From Oceanospirillaceae bacterium (GTDB taxonomy: Bacteria > Pseudomonadota > Gammaproteobacteria > Pseudomonadales > Balneatricaceae): a stretch of DNA of 38,331 nucleotides. Under the pieces are notes generated by a model that ran no database searches, had not been told where the DNA came from, and saw only the letters and a list, made by a program, of their open reading frames with translations. Of this stretch, positions 7,705 through 15,583 are shown in pieces. How positions within the stretch are numbered: position 1 is the first letter of the stretch; every line of letters starts with the position of its first letter. The translations under genes were made by a program, and so were the position numbers. Location of the stretch: assembly GCA_013215375.1 (NCBI GenBank), contig JABSRB010000049.1, positions 1-38,331 on the forward strand, in the 5' to 3' direction.

Positions 7705-8186
7705 TCTTCATCCTCAAGTTGGAAATGCTTGATAAAATTAAGTTGCTCATTTGTCTCGGGACCAGAGCCGCTGTTTTTTACAAGTTCAATAGCTTCTTCA
7801 GTGTTTAACCCCAGCGCTATTAACAGGCACACCGCCGCAGAACCCGTCCTGCCGATACCCGCCGCACAGTGAATTAAGACATTGTCTCCACCTCTCACGT
7901 GAGCGGCTAATAGCGCTAAATGTTCTGTATAGTTTTGAATTTCTGCGGGGATAGAAAAATCGGCCACTGCAGATAAATGCAGCTTTGCGGGAAGCTGATT
8001 AGCTTCTATAGCACTGGCGTATGATAAAGATTTTTCAGCAATTTCCACCAGTGGCGTTAAACACAAGATATGCTTAATCTTTAACCGCTGGCATTGGTTA
8101 ACAAATTGCTCCCAGGGCTCATACCTCCCGGGCATACTGTGTAAAAATATGGTTGCGTCTAAATAACAGTCTATTGCTCTAAACAC
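7701..8186 (-). CDS. Dual-specificity / tyrosine protein phosphatase family protein
   Basis: The 161-aa protein carries the phosphatase signature HCAAGIGRTG with H106, nucleophile C107 and R113, and a candidate general acid D76 (VADFSIP). The N-terminal part (DATIFLHSMPGRYEPWEQFVNQCQRL) matches the opening seen in bacterial cyclin-dependent-kinase-inhibitor-3-like phosphatases, which commonly read SMPG. It would remove phosphate from phosphotyrosine or a similar substrate in the cytoplasm. It overlaps the GNAT gene 7201-7704 by 4 bp, so translation is probably coupled. The physiological substrate cannot be inferred. Confidence 0.82.
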   Translation of the reverse strand: MFRAIDCYLDATIFLHSMPGRYEPWEQFVNQCQRLKIKHILCLTPLVEIAEKSLSYASAIEANQLPAKLHLSAVADFSIPAEIQNYTEHLALLAAHVRGGDNVLIHCAAGIGRTGSAAVCLLIALGLNTEEAIELVKNSGSGPETNEQLNFIKHFQLEDEE

Positions 8187-8296
8187 TCGATTTCCTTAAA
8201 CAGCCAAATATTAGCACTCCTTGGCATCCCCGCCACCGTGCTATATCGTTGATCCTGAACATAAAAAGCTCTTAACTGATGACTCTTAATTAAAAA

Positions 8297-8746
8297 CTAC
8301 GATAAATGCGACCATTGATAAATATTATCCCACTCTTCAACAGCGATACAGTCAAACCCATGAGTGAGATAAAACTGATTGGCTCTACTGTCTTTCAGTG
8401 CTCCCAAGCGCAGCACCTGATTGGCGTTGGTGGCAATATTCTGCACATTTTTAAGTACCGTACTGCCCAAACCGGTACCTTGAAAGCAGGGATCTATGTA
8501 TAAGTGATCTAACCAAAGATGATCTTTTCTATCAATCAGCACATAAAAACCTGCCAATTGATTGTCCACTAATATTTTAGAACATTGCTTTGCATCAAAG
8601 CCTTTAACAAAGCGCTCTCTAGCACGCTGTGGATCAAATCTGCCAACTGCTTCAAGACTCGGCTGCATGGCTTTAATGCGCAGTGCGATGAGGGATTCCA
8701 AATCTTGGATAGTCACTTCTTTTACATCTATTTTAACGCTACTCAT
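8297..8746 (-). CDS. GNAT-family N-acetyltransferase
   Basis: A 149-aa acetyltransferase with DHLWLDHLYIDPCFQGTGLG, in which QGTGLG at residues 89-94 is the acetyl-CoA binding loop, followed by VLRLGALKDSRANQFYLTHGF and a C-terminal DNIYQWSH. The sequence type is that seen in many uncharacterised GNAT proteins; no substrate can be given. It stands 110 bp upstream of the phosphatase gene and 14 bp downstream of the DUF2799 lipoprotein gene, in the same direction, and probably belongs to the same minus-strand transcript. Confidence 0.83.
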   Translation of the reverse strand: MSSVKIDVKEVTIQDLESLIALRIKAMQPSLEAVGRFDPQRARERFVKGFDAKQCSKILVDNQLAGFYVLIDRKDHLWLDHLYIDPCFQGTGLGSTVLKNVQNIATNANQVLRLGALKDSRANQFYLTHGFDCIAVEEWDNIYQWSHLS

Positions 8747-8760
8747 CGCCTGTTAACCCT

Positions 8761-9312
8761 TTAGTAGAAGTAACCATTGCGCTGAGCTTTATCTTCTAAT
8801 CTATTAATTTCCATATCTAAGAAACGTAGGTCCATCTTTAAATCCAAACGTTCAAAGGCAATATCAGCAAGTTGCTGGGGGGTTAACCCTTCCTTTAAGG
8901 AATACTTAACCAGCGTTTTTAACTCAGCCTTAATGTTATTCACTTCAGCCTGCTTCTCTCGTTTTGTTTTCCCTAATCGAAAGCCCGCCAAAAAATCACG
9001 CTCATTGTATAGACTGCAAGTATTTTTGTAATGACCGCCTTTTGCAGCAAAGCGCCAACCGGAAGCTGCGGTACAAAACTGCGATTGACCGTTTAACCAG
9101 CCCAGTTTATAAAGTGTAAAGTCTGGATTGATAGCGTATTCACCACAAGCTTTAGTATGCTCCGCCACATAGCTCGACTCTTTACCGCTCATGGCGTTTT
9201 GCGCACCTAAATCGTACCAATTTGCACTGATACATTCTGACTGACTTAAACTGGCACAGCCACTGATAAAAATCGCCAATGAAGCCATGGCTGTTGCGTG
9301 TAAATAATTCAT
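8761..9312 (-). CDS. DUF2799 lipoprotein
   Basis: The 183-aa precursor has a short signal peptide ending in a lipobox (FISGCAS), so it should be lipid-anchored after cleavage before C19 or so. The mature part has the DUF2799 pattern: NWYDLGAQNAMSG, HTKACGEYAINPDFTLYKLGW, GHYKNTCSLYNERDFLAGFRLG, then a charged helical tail of about 60 residues. The function of DUF2799 proteins is unknown. Its ATG overlaps the stop of the upstream EamA-type transporter gene by 4 bp, so the two are coupled. Confidence 0.83.
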   Translation of the reverse strand: MNYLHATAMASLAIFISGCASLSQSECISANWYDLGAQNAMSGKESSYVAEHTKACGEYAINPDFTLYKLGWLNGQSQFCTAASGWRFAAKGGHYKNTCSLYNERDFLAGFRLGKTKREKQAEVNNIKAELKTLVKYSLKEGLTPQQLADIAFERLDLKMDLRFLDMEINRLEDKAQRNGYFY

Positions 9313-10256
9313 ACTTTGTTCCCTTTACCTAAGATTTTGGCGCTAGCGCTCAATAATTTTTTTCCGGCAACCACTAACCCAATGCCCCCTAAGATAAGTA
9401 GTGCACTGATAATAAGACGTGCACTGAGCACTTCCTCGATAAACAGCACACCGCCAACGGCGGCAATAACAGGGACTAACAATTGCAGCACTGCCGCCTG
9501 CAAGGTCTTTAGAGAAGTTAGCGCTACATACCAAAGCGTATAACCTAAACCCGAAGTTATGGCACCTGAAACTATCGCGAGCACCACGCCTTGAGTAGAC
9601 AAGTAGTAACTATCCAGATTAAAAAGAGCCAGCACTGCAATAAAAGGCAGCGTACGCAGGAAGTTATAACTGGTATCTAAAAGAGGGTCCCTTGAGCTTT
9701 TACCCGCCAAGGTATAAAACCCCCAACCAATCCCCGCCGCACTCATTAGTAATAAACCGCCAATAGAAGGAGCACTCGCCCCTGGCAGCATTAAGTACAC
9801 TAAACCTGAAAAAGCCAACAGCAATCCCAGCCACTCAGTCATAGCCAACTTATGACCTGCATATAACGACATAAATATCATCGTCATTTGCACCATAGCA
9901 AAGAGAATCAACGCACCAGTGGCGGTTTCAAGAGAGATATAGGCATAGGAGAATCCACCGGCATAGACAAACAACATAATGCCGCTAAACCAACTGCCAC
10001 GCGAAGGCGTTGGGGTATCACTATCCGTTGCTACTGATTTTTTTGAGAGTTTAGATTTTATCGCCAAAATAATAAACAGTGCGGCGATACCCGATGCTAA
10101 GCGCAACACGGTGAAGCTTCCTGCATCAATGGCTGCACCATCAACACGCATTTCTAATGCCATTCGACAAAGCACCGAATTTGCGGCAAAAGCAATGAGT
10201 GCCAATAAAGTATAAGCCGCCGTTTTTAAAGGGGATATTGGTGTATTCTGTAACAT
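9309..10256 (-). CDS. EamA-family DMT transporter
   Basis: The 315-aa membrane protein has about ten hydrophobic helices in two EamA repeats; the second ends with LQLLVPVIAAVGGVLFIEEVLSARLIISALLILGG, a very characteristic DMT segment. An insertion of charged residues (KSKLSKKSVATDSDTPTPSRGS) separates helices 2 and 3. It is a different branch from the EamA-like exporter at 522-1421. Such carriers move small metabolites across the inner membrane; the substrate is not known. It leads the minus-strand series of DUF2799, GNAT and phosphatase genes, and its promoter must lie in the 290-bp divergent region shared with ald. Confidence 0.87.
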   Translation of the reverse strand: MLQNTPISPLKTAAYTLLALIAFAANSVLCRMALEMRVDGAAIDAGSFTVLRLASGIAALFIILAIKSKLSKKSVATDSDTPTPSRGSWFSGIMLFVYAGGFSYAYISLETATGALILFAMVQMTMIFMSLYAGHKLAMTEWLGLLLAFSGLVYLMLPGASAPSIGGLLLMSAAGIGWGFYTLAGKSSRDPLLDTSYNFLRTLPFIAVLALFNLDSYYLSTQGVVLAIVSGAITSGLGYTLWYVALTSLKTLQAAVLQLLVPVIAAVGGVLFIEEVLSARLIISALLILGGIGLVVAGKKLLSASAKILGKGNKV

Positions 10257-10324
10257 TTTACGCTCTGTACTCAGTAAATAATGTTCGGATTATGAACCTA
10301 GCTCAGGAAAATCTCAACACCGAA

Positions 10325-10390
10325 TTAACCGCTAAGTAAAATGCTGATTTTCTGGTTAAAAGAATCCGAAAAGCAACTAAGCTAAGCTTA
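10325..10390. promoter_or_regulatory. Palindromes in the divergent region before ald
   Basis: The 295 bp between the DMT gene and ald contain no gene. I see TTAACC (10325-10330) and GGTTAA (10354-10359) enclosing AAAAT-GCTG-ATTTT (10338-10351), and the 13-bp palindrome TAAGCTAAGCTTA (10378-10390). The sequence TGTTATAT occurs twice just beyond, around 10411-10433. Alanine dehydrogenase genes are often under Lrp-type or other local control, so these are candidate operator sites; no regulator gene is adjacent and the role is inference. Confidence 0.35.
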
Positions 10391-10551
10391 ATTTATACTG
10401 ATATTTCTCTGTTATATAAAGATTTGTTATATCTTATTACTGTTTTTAGCCCCCTGCGTACTGCTTTGCCCCAAATTATAGGAAAAATACAGTATTTAAT
10501 ATGATCTTGATATTGCTATGCTAAATAGATCAACAGCGAATAGGGATGTTA

Positions 10552-11682
10552 ATGATGATTATAGGCGTACCTAAAGAAATTAAAAATCACGAGTATCGAG
10601 TGGGCATGACGCCAGCAGGTGTTAGAGAGCTTACCAGTGCTGGCCACAGTGTCTTGATTGAGAAAGATGCAGGCACTGCAATCGGTTTAAAGGATGCTGA
10701 CTATATCGCAGCAGGCGCTATGATCACTGAGAGTGCTGACAAACTGTTTGCCACCGCCCAACTTATCGTCAAAGTAAAAGAGCCGCAGCCTATTGAATGT
10801 AAGATGCTAAGGCCCGGACAGATTTTATTCACTTACCTGCATTTGGCTCCCGACCCTGAACAAACTCAGCTTTTAATAAATTCGAAGGCCATCGCGATTG
10901 CCTACGAGACAGTGACTGATAATCACAATTCACTGCCACTATTAGCCCCCATGAGTGAAGTCGCTGGGCGCATGGCCATTCAAGCGGGCGCACATGCCTT
11001 AGAAAAAGCACAGGGCGGCATGGGCACTTTACTTGGTGGTGTGCCAGGGGTTGCCCCCGCTAAAGTAGTCGTTATTGGTGGAGGTGTGGTGGGTATTAAC
11101 GCGGCGCGCATGGCGTTAGGCCTAGGTGCCGACGTGACTATATTAGACAGATCACTGCCGCGCTTAAGAGAGCTAGATACTTTGTACGGCCCTACACTTA
11201 AAACCTTATACTCTAATTCACAGGCACTAGAAGCTGAATTAATACTGGCTGATTTAGTGATTGGCGCCGTGCTTATTCCAGGTGCAGCTGCTCCAAAACT
11301 TGTCTCTAGAGCAGATTTAAAGAAGATGAAAAAAGGCGCTGTTTTAGTCGATGTCGCTATCGACCAAGGTGGTTGTTTTGAAAGTTCTAGAGCCACTACT
11401 CATCAAGACCCTATTTACATAGAAGAAGACATTGTGCATTACTGCGTCGCCAATATGCCCGGCGCCGTTGCTCGCACTGCGACATTTGCGCTGACCAATG
11501 CAACCCTCCCCTATATCTTAGATTTAGCCAATAAAGGTTATCAAACGGCACTGCGAGAAGACCCGCACTTATGTAATGGCTTAAATGTACATTGCGGTCA
11601 AATCACCCATGCCGCAGTTGCCCAAAGTCTTGGTTATGAATATGTAAGTCCGAGTGAGGTGTTAGCACAAGCTTGTGATTAG
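10552..11682 (+). CDS. ald: Alanine dehydrogenase
   Basis: The enzyme interconverts L-alanine and pyruvate plus ammonia with NAD(H). From ATG 10552 the product has 376 residues, close to the usual 371-376. It begins [20 protein letters not shown], keeps the substrate-side VKVKEPQ and TYLHLAPD (active-site lysine and histidine of the family), and a Rossmann motif [28 protein letters not shown] longer frame from ATG 10546 is less likely because AGGG at 10542-10545 touches that codon but is well spaced for 10552 or 10555. The gene is alone on the plus strand, divergent from a DMT transporter gene and convergent with a membrane protein gene. Confidence 0.96.
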   Translation: MMIIGVPKEIKNHEYRVGMTPAGVRELTSAGHSVLIEKDAGTAIGLKDADYIAAGAMITESADKLFATAQLIVKVKEPQPIECKMLRPGQILFTYLHLAPDPEQTQLLINSKAIAIAYETVTDNHNSLPLLAPMSEVAGRMAIQAGAHALEKAQGGMGTLLGGVPGVAPAKVVVIGGGVVGINAARMALGLGADVTILDRSLPRLRELDTLYGPTLKTLYSNSQALEAELILADLVIGAVLIPGAAAPKLVSRADLKKMKKGAVLVDVAIDQGGCFESSRATTHQDPIYIEEDIVHYCVANMPGAVARTATFALTNATLPYILDLANKGYQTALREDPHLCNGLNVHCGQITHAAVAQSLGYEYVSPSEVLAQACD

Positions 11683-11796
11683 TCGTTACTAGCTGCACAG
11701 ATACTTAGATAGGAGCCGCATAATGATCCAGCAGGCCAACTATCACAGCCAGCATCTATCATACCTGTAGAGGTCTTGCTAGCCTTGGTAGGCGAA

Positions 11797-12183
11797 CTAA
11801 GCTCCAATGTACAATAATCCAGCTCCCAGAAACCAAAATAACCACTGTGGTAAATGCAAAAATGTTTTAGCGTTACTTTTAAGCCATACGAGCTGTATTA
11901 ACCAAACGACACCCCAAAGTAAATATAGCAAGCTTAAGAATAAGGTTAACTCATATTCAAAGGGGATGAGCTGCGTTAACGATATTGTAAACATAGCAAT
12001 GGTCACAGCCATTAAATCTATCGCTTGCATTTGAAAGGCGCACATTGACTGCTTCCAGCTTCGCGTTAGTTGAATATTGTTTTCGTCAGGCGCAAGACTA
12101 GCAGTTTCTTTGGTTCCACCTACTATATGAGCAATAACAGCTAAAAAACTAAAACAAGCAACAATTAATACCGGGATATTCAT
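11797..12183 (-). CDS. Conserved-type small integral membrane protein (unknown)
   Basis: The 128-aa protein has about four hydrophobic segments: residues 3-22, a central AIDLMAVTIAMFTISLTQLI, LTLFLSLLYLLWGVVWLIQLVWL and the end LFWFLGAGLLYIGA. Between the first two lies a hydrophilic stretch (KETASLAPDENNIQLTRSWKQ). I do not recognise a named family. It is the last gene of a minus-strand run with another small membrane protein, an ABC1 kinase and a TetR regulator, 53 bp after the previous stop. The context suggests a membrane function under the same TetR control (inference). Confidence 0.7.
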   Translation of the reverse strand: MNIPVLIVACFSFLAVIAHIVGGTKETASLAPDENNIQLTRSWKQSMCAFQMQAIDLMAVTIAMFTISLTQLIPFEYELTLFLSLLYLLWGVVWLIQLVWLKSNAKTFLHLPQWLFWFLGAGLLYIGA

Positions 12184-12236
12184 ATACGTTGTCCATTGAT
12201 AAATGTCGAAAACATGACGGCCTTGTCAGCCTTACT

Positions 12237-12659
12237 TTATATTGTTAGCCAAACTTGATAAGTACCGACGCCAAACAGCAAACTATAACCTAGGCAAATC
12301 AATGAGCTGTTTAACATAAAGGTACTGTTAGGCTTAATCATTAAATACGCGACAAGACCAGCCACGGCTCTTACAAAAAACACCAGAAAGATCCCCACTA
12401 ACACATATTGCATCAACGGCATCTGACTAATTAGCCCCGCCCCTGCAAAAGCGTATAGCCCCCAAACGCCCAAAATAGTCGCTATAACAAAGGTGATGAT
12501 ATGTGGGTAAAAAGAGCCCTGTTCAGCCATTGCCGCCATTTTCTCTCCAGCGCCAAAGAACCGATACCATGAAGCACCGCCGACAATAATGAGAAGATGA
12601 AACAGGCCGGCAAGATCGGTAAATACGCCGGCGATAAACAACCAATAATTAGTGATCAT
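12237..12659 (-). CDS. Small integral membrane protein (unknown)
   Basis: The 140-aa protein has four predicted membrane helices: NYWLFIAGVFTDLAGLFHLLIIVGG, FYPHIITFVIATILGVWGLYAF, YVLVGIFLVFFVRAVAGLVAYL and LICLGYSLLFGVGTYQVWL, with a short loop WYRFFGAGEKMAAMAEQG after the first. The layout resembles many uncharacterised four-helix proteins; no family name can be given with certainty. It follows the ABC1 kinase gene by 20 bp and is thus very likely in one operon with it and the TetR gene. Confidence 0.72.
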   Translation of the reverse strand: MITNYWLFIAGVFTDLAGLFHLLIIVGGASWYRFFGAGEKMAAMAEQGSFYPHIITFVIATILGVWGLYAFAGAGLISQMPLMQYVLVGIFLVFFVRAVAGLVAYLMIKPNSTFMLNSSLICLGYSLLFGVGTYQVWLTI

Positions 12660-12679
12660 AATATTTCTCTTAAAAGCTC

Positions 12680-14035
12680 TTAACCACCGACATAAATCCA
12701 GCGATTCGCCGTTTTTATTTGGGCCCCCATTTTCTTAAGCATGGCAAACACCCCCACCAGCGATCGATCAAAATACATTTGATTTTGCGGAATTGAAGCG
12801 AGATACTGATTGCTTTTTTTCGCATCGCTCAAGGATACTTTAGGACAGCTCGGATATTTCGCGAAGTCGTATTCGCCATGTTCAAAGGGCATCGAAATCC
12901 ACTCATACAAAGGCTCTAATAAAGGCAGTAACTGGCTGGTAAATTCTTCTAGGCTTAAGCCACTGTCGATAATATTTTGTCCTTGGTAAACCGATAAAAC
13001 TCGCGCTGCACGCTGAGTGGCATCTGCTTCTAAGAAAGCATTTAATAACTGCGTTTTTTGCTGTGCCGATTCCTTACCAAAGATATTAATACAACCAAAA
13101 TCCAATATTGCCAGTTGGCCATCATCCATAAACAGATAGTTGCCAGGATGCGGGTCAGCATGCAGCTTGCCTAATTCAAAAGCGCTGTAAATAAACACGT
13201 CATAAATACGTTGGCCTAAATCATTACGTACTGTTTGAGTGGGGTTAGTCAGTAACCATTCATCGACATGCACGCCAGAGAGAAACTGCGTTGTCAGTAC
13301 TTTTTCTGTGCTGTATTGAGGGTAAACACTAGGTATCACTATGTTATGGCCTGACAAATGCTCTTTAAACCAAACAGTATTTTCTGCCTCTAAAATGTAG
13401 TCAACTTCCTCCTCTAAACGCTGCTCTATTTCATTTAACACATCGCTAATAACGGTTTTATTGGGTAATAATGCCGAGTGATTAGCCAAATTCAACAGTA
13501 AAGTACGGATCATTTTCATATCGCTGCCAATGGATGATGCGATCCCCGGATACTGTATTTTAACGGCTAATTTTTCACCGGTATCATCACTCGCCTTATG
13601 CACTTGTCCTAAACTAGCCGCGGCGAAAGCAGTGCTCTCGAAACGACTGAAAATAATGCTGGGGCTGTTTTTAAACTCTTTGAGAAACACTCGGTGAATA
13701 ACCGCGCGATTTAACGGGGGCACTTGATAACAACTTTTCGCCAGCTCAAGACGAATCCCCTCTGGCAACAGGTCTGCTTCCATACTCAGTATTTGGGATA
13801 CCTTTAACGCAGTACCTCTTAGTTGGCTCAACGCGCTGAACATTAACTTGCCAATCTCACGCTCATTTTGTCGCTGTTGAGACTCACTGATATCTGCATT
13901 TATGAGCCTCTTTTTAGTACTTTGCAGTGCCAGAGTCGCGGCAATTTTGCTGGCGGCAATCCCAGTAATGGCTGTGCGCGCCAATTTGGAAGTACTCAAT
14001 TTATCACCCAGTTTGCTTGGGTTTAAAAAACTCAT
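12680..14035 (-). CDS. ABC1/UbiB-family atypical kinase
   Basis: The 451-aa protein belongs to the ABC1 (AarF/UbiB/ADCK) family of atypical kinases or ATPases. Visible are the alanine-rich loop AAASLGQVHKA (about 138-148) in place of a glycine loop, the ion-pair lysine in LAVKIQYPG (about 159), EEEVDYILEAEN, the catalytic segment KLHADPHPGNYLF and the metal-binding LAILDFG. The family-specific KxGQ motif reads KVSQ here (residues 78-81). It is not in a ubiquinone operon; instead it overlaps the TetR gene by 4 bp and precedes two small membrane protein genes, so it is probably a paralogue of UbiB with a lipid-related role, which is inference. It lacks the C-terminal membrane helices typical of UbiB itself. 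Confidence 0.88.
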   Translation of the reverse strand: MSFLNPSKLGDKLSTSKLARTAITGIAASKIAATLALQSTKKRLINADISESQQRQNEREIGKLMFSALSQLRGTALKVSQILSMEADLLPEGIRLELAKSCYQVPPLNRAVIHRVFLKEFKNSPSIIFSRFESTAFAAASLGQVHKASDDTGEKLAVKIQYPGIASSIGSDMKMIRTLLLNLANHSALLPNKTVISDVLNEIEQRLEEEVDYILEAENTVWFKEHLSGHNIVIPSVYPQYSTEKVLTTQFLSGVHVDEWLLTNPTQTVRNDLGQRIYDVFIYSAFELGKLHADPHPGNYLFMDDGQLAILDFGCINIFGKESAQQKTQLLNAFLEADATQRAARVLSVYQGQNIIDSGLSLEEFTSQLLPLLEPLYEWISMPFEHGEYDFAKYPSCPKVSLSDAKKSNQYLASIPQNQMYFDRSLVGVFAMLKKMGAQIKTANRWIYVGG

Positions 14036-14763
14036 AAACCAAACCCCGCCAGTGAACTTTTAGAATTTTTTAACAGTGAAAGAAGGCCAGATTTGTTGTT
14101 CATCAAATTAAACAATTGGGCTTTAATCATAAAGCCCCCAAATTCCGTCACTTTATTGATCAGTCCGCTCTGTAATACAATCACTATGATGGCCAATGAC
14201 AACTCAATCATTTGGCTAGTATCGGTAAATTCTTCACTGTCATCTTTACTCCAAAAAAACACCACCGCAAATACATACTCGGCCAATAAATTGCAAACCG
14301 CACTTTTAAAAGGTACTTGTGGAATCTCTTCACTTTTTTCTGCCTCACTCAGAAAATCAAACATCACTTCTCTAAATAGCAGTTGTACTTTTAGGGCGTC
14401 TTGCAACAGGAACAGTGGTGAATGGGAGAACTTATCTACGCAGAATAAAACAAACTCCCGCTCGCTCATCAATATCTCGATATAAAAATCGAGTAGTAGC
14501 TGCATCTTTTCGTGCAAAGTGAACTCTGAAAACTCAGCAGTCCCCTGCGCTTGAGTAATAGCATCTTGGGCGCATTGTTCAAAATAGCTAAGTAAAATCA
14601 ATTCTTTATTAGCAAAATATTTATAAATAGTGGCATCACCCACCCCACCCGCTTTAGCGATTTGCTTCATGGTAGTGGTGTCATAGCCCTGCTCGGTAAA
14701 CAGAGTAACCGCACAGTCTATTAACTTACGCTTGGTGGCCGCTTTTTTATCTGACATCTTCAT
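14032..14763 (-). CDS. TetR/AcrR-family transcriptional regulator
   Basis: From ATG 14763 (MKMSDKKAATKRKLIDCAVT) the protein has 243 residues. Residues 8-58 form the TetR DNA-binding domain, with AVTLFTEQGYDTTTMKQIAK and GVGDATIYKYFANKELIL. The C-terminal domain is helical and ligand-binding by family analogy. The open frame continues 38 codons upstream, but that part is a hydrophobic, AT-rich translation with no family match, so I place the start at the KMSDKK methionine, which has GTGAG upstream. The gene overlaps the ABC1 kinase gene by 4 bp and probably represses its own operon. The ligand is unknown. Confidence 0.88.
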   Translation of the reverse strand: MKMSDKKAATKRKLIDCAVTLFTEQGYDTTTMKQIAKAGGVGDATIYKYFANKELILLSYFEQCAQDAITQAQGTAEFSEFTLHEKMQLLLDFYIEILMSEREFVLFCVDKFSHSPLFLLQDALKVQLLFREVMFDFLSEAEKSEEIPQVPFKSAVCNLLAEYVFAVVFFWSKDDSEEFTDTSQMIELSLAIIVIVLQSGLINKVTEFGGFMIKAQLFNLMNNKSGLLSLLKNSKSSLAGFGL

Positions 14764-14807
14764 ACCAATACTCACTATTATAAATTTAAACTTAATTATC
14801 AATTTAT

Positions 14808-14822
14808 CGATAGTATGTATCG
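14808..14822. promoter_or_regulatory. Candidate TetR operator
   Basis: CGATA-GTATG-TATCG is a perfect 5+5 inverted repeat with a 5-base centre, 45 bp before the chosen tetR start. TetR-family regulators commonly bind short palindromes in their own promoter. The site is short enough to occur by chance in AT-rich DNA. Confidence 0.3.
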
Positions 14823-15127
14823 TTATTATGATAAAAACAAGTACAAATAACAAACAGCTCAATGTTATGTATATCAAAATAAAATGGGAGAGGTTTAAAA
14901 AAACCAGGAATAATATTCAGAGAAGAAAAACGTTAGAGCGTTTCGCGCATTATTTTTATAAATACCGCTACTGATCATCCTTTTCAAAACTTTCTCGTAG
15001 ACTCTACCTAGTTCAGTATGTTGCGCCGAGAAATAGGTATTTGTAATAGCCGGCTCTAACCTGATTATGTGGTCTCGATTAAACCCAGGGGTATTGAAGA
15101 CATTGCGCGCTGCTACTTACCAAGGAG

Positions 15128-15277
15128 ATGGGTACTAGTCATCACCGTTATTGGGATATAACCAAGCAAGATGATCACTGCGAAGCACTGATGCCTGTCC
15201 TACACTTTATTGGCATGTCACAGAATGAGTATCTGGATGTCAGAGATATTTGTCTAAGTAATTTTGAGCATAATTAA
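15128..15277 (+). CDS. Possible 49-aa orphan small protein or gene remnant
   Basis: The stretch 14878-15583 holds no confident gene before riboflavin synthase. Within it an ATG frame encodes 49 residues starting MGTSHHRYWDITKQDDHCEA and ending at TAA 15275-15277. Composition is protein-like (histidine, tryptophan, aspartate rich; MPVLHFIGMSQNEYLDVRDI). The GGAG just before the ATG is too close to serve it well. I recognise no family. It may be a real short gene, the tail of a decayed gene, or chance. Confidence 0.25.
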   Translation: MGTSHHRYWDITKQDDHCEALMPVLHFIGMSQNEYLDVRDICLSNFEHN

Positions 15278-15321
15278 GCGTGATGTTTGCATGAGTGAAG
15301 CTTTAAATTATGTAACATCTA

Positions 15322-15482
15322 GGCCGAATATTACACCCAATAGCTCGTATCCTAACTTGATCCTTGTTTTTACAGCCTTTTCCTTATCAATCAACGAGAC
15401 GTATCAGCATGATGCTCCATCCCAAAAAAAGCCTGTAAAAACAACTAGCGGCGCTACCATCACGGCATTGCATGTAATAGCC
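15322..15482 (-). repeat. Dispersed palindromic element, full-length copy (minus orientation)
   Basis: Read on the minus strand this 161-bp segment matches the element at 21644-21807 along both arms: 21 identical bases at 15436-15456 (against 21674-21694) and 19 identical bases at 15324-15342 (against 21787-21805), with a diverged middle. It is itself an imperfect palindrome; TTGTTTTTACAG (15364-15375) is complementary to CTGTAAAAACAA (15433-15444). Its 5' end is less well kept (GGCTATTA) than that of the other copy. It lies about 100 bp before the riboflavin synthase start. No transposase gene is linked. Confidence 0.75.
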
Positions 15483-15583
15483 AAGTGAGACTAGTTGAAT
15501 CTATCCAAAAAAATAACTATCTTGCTGCGCTTTTTATACCTAAAATCGAACCCATCAATTATCTGCATAAGAGAGAACAATCA

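Noticed and set aside
8306-8756. Plus-strand frames of 64-65 codons opposite the GNAT gene
   Set aside because: They are antisense shadows of a gene with an intact acetyl-CoA motif.
10980-11396. 138-codon minus-strand frame inside ald
   Set aside because: Low-complexity antisense translation of a highly conserved enzyme gene; no start signal.
14764-14877. N-terminal 38-residue extension of the TetR regulator
   Set aside because: The sequence is a hydrophobic AT-rich translation without family match; the DNA-binding domain starts right after the KMSDKK methionine, and the extension overlaps a likely operator.
15264-15488. A 74-codon plus-strand frame before riboflavin synthase
   Set aside because: Most of it is the palindromic repeat element read through in one frame; the other full-length copy has stops in the matching frame.
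14878-15583. FMN riboswitch before riboflavin synthase
   Set aside because: I looked for the conserved RFN segments (AGGGTTCG-like and GGCGGTA-like) and found none in the leader.
15485-15583. 33-residue extension of riboflavin synthase
   Set aside because: The family N-terminus MFTGIVQ aligns with VFTGIIQ at GTG 15584, which has a ribosome binding site.
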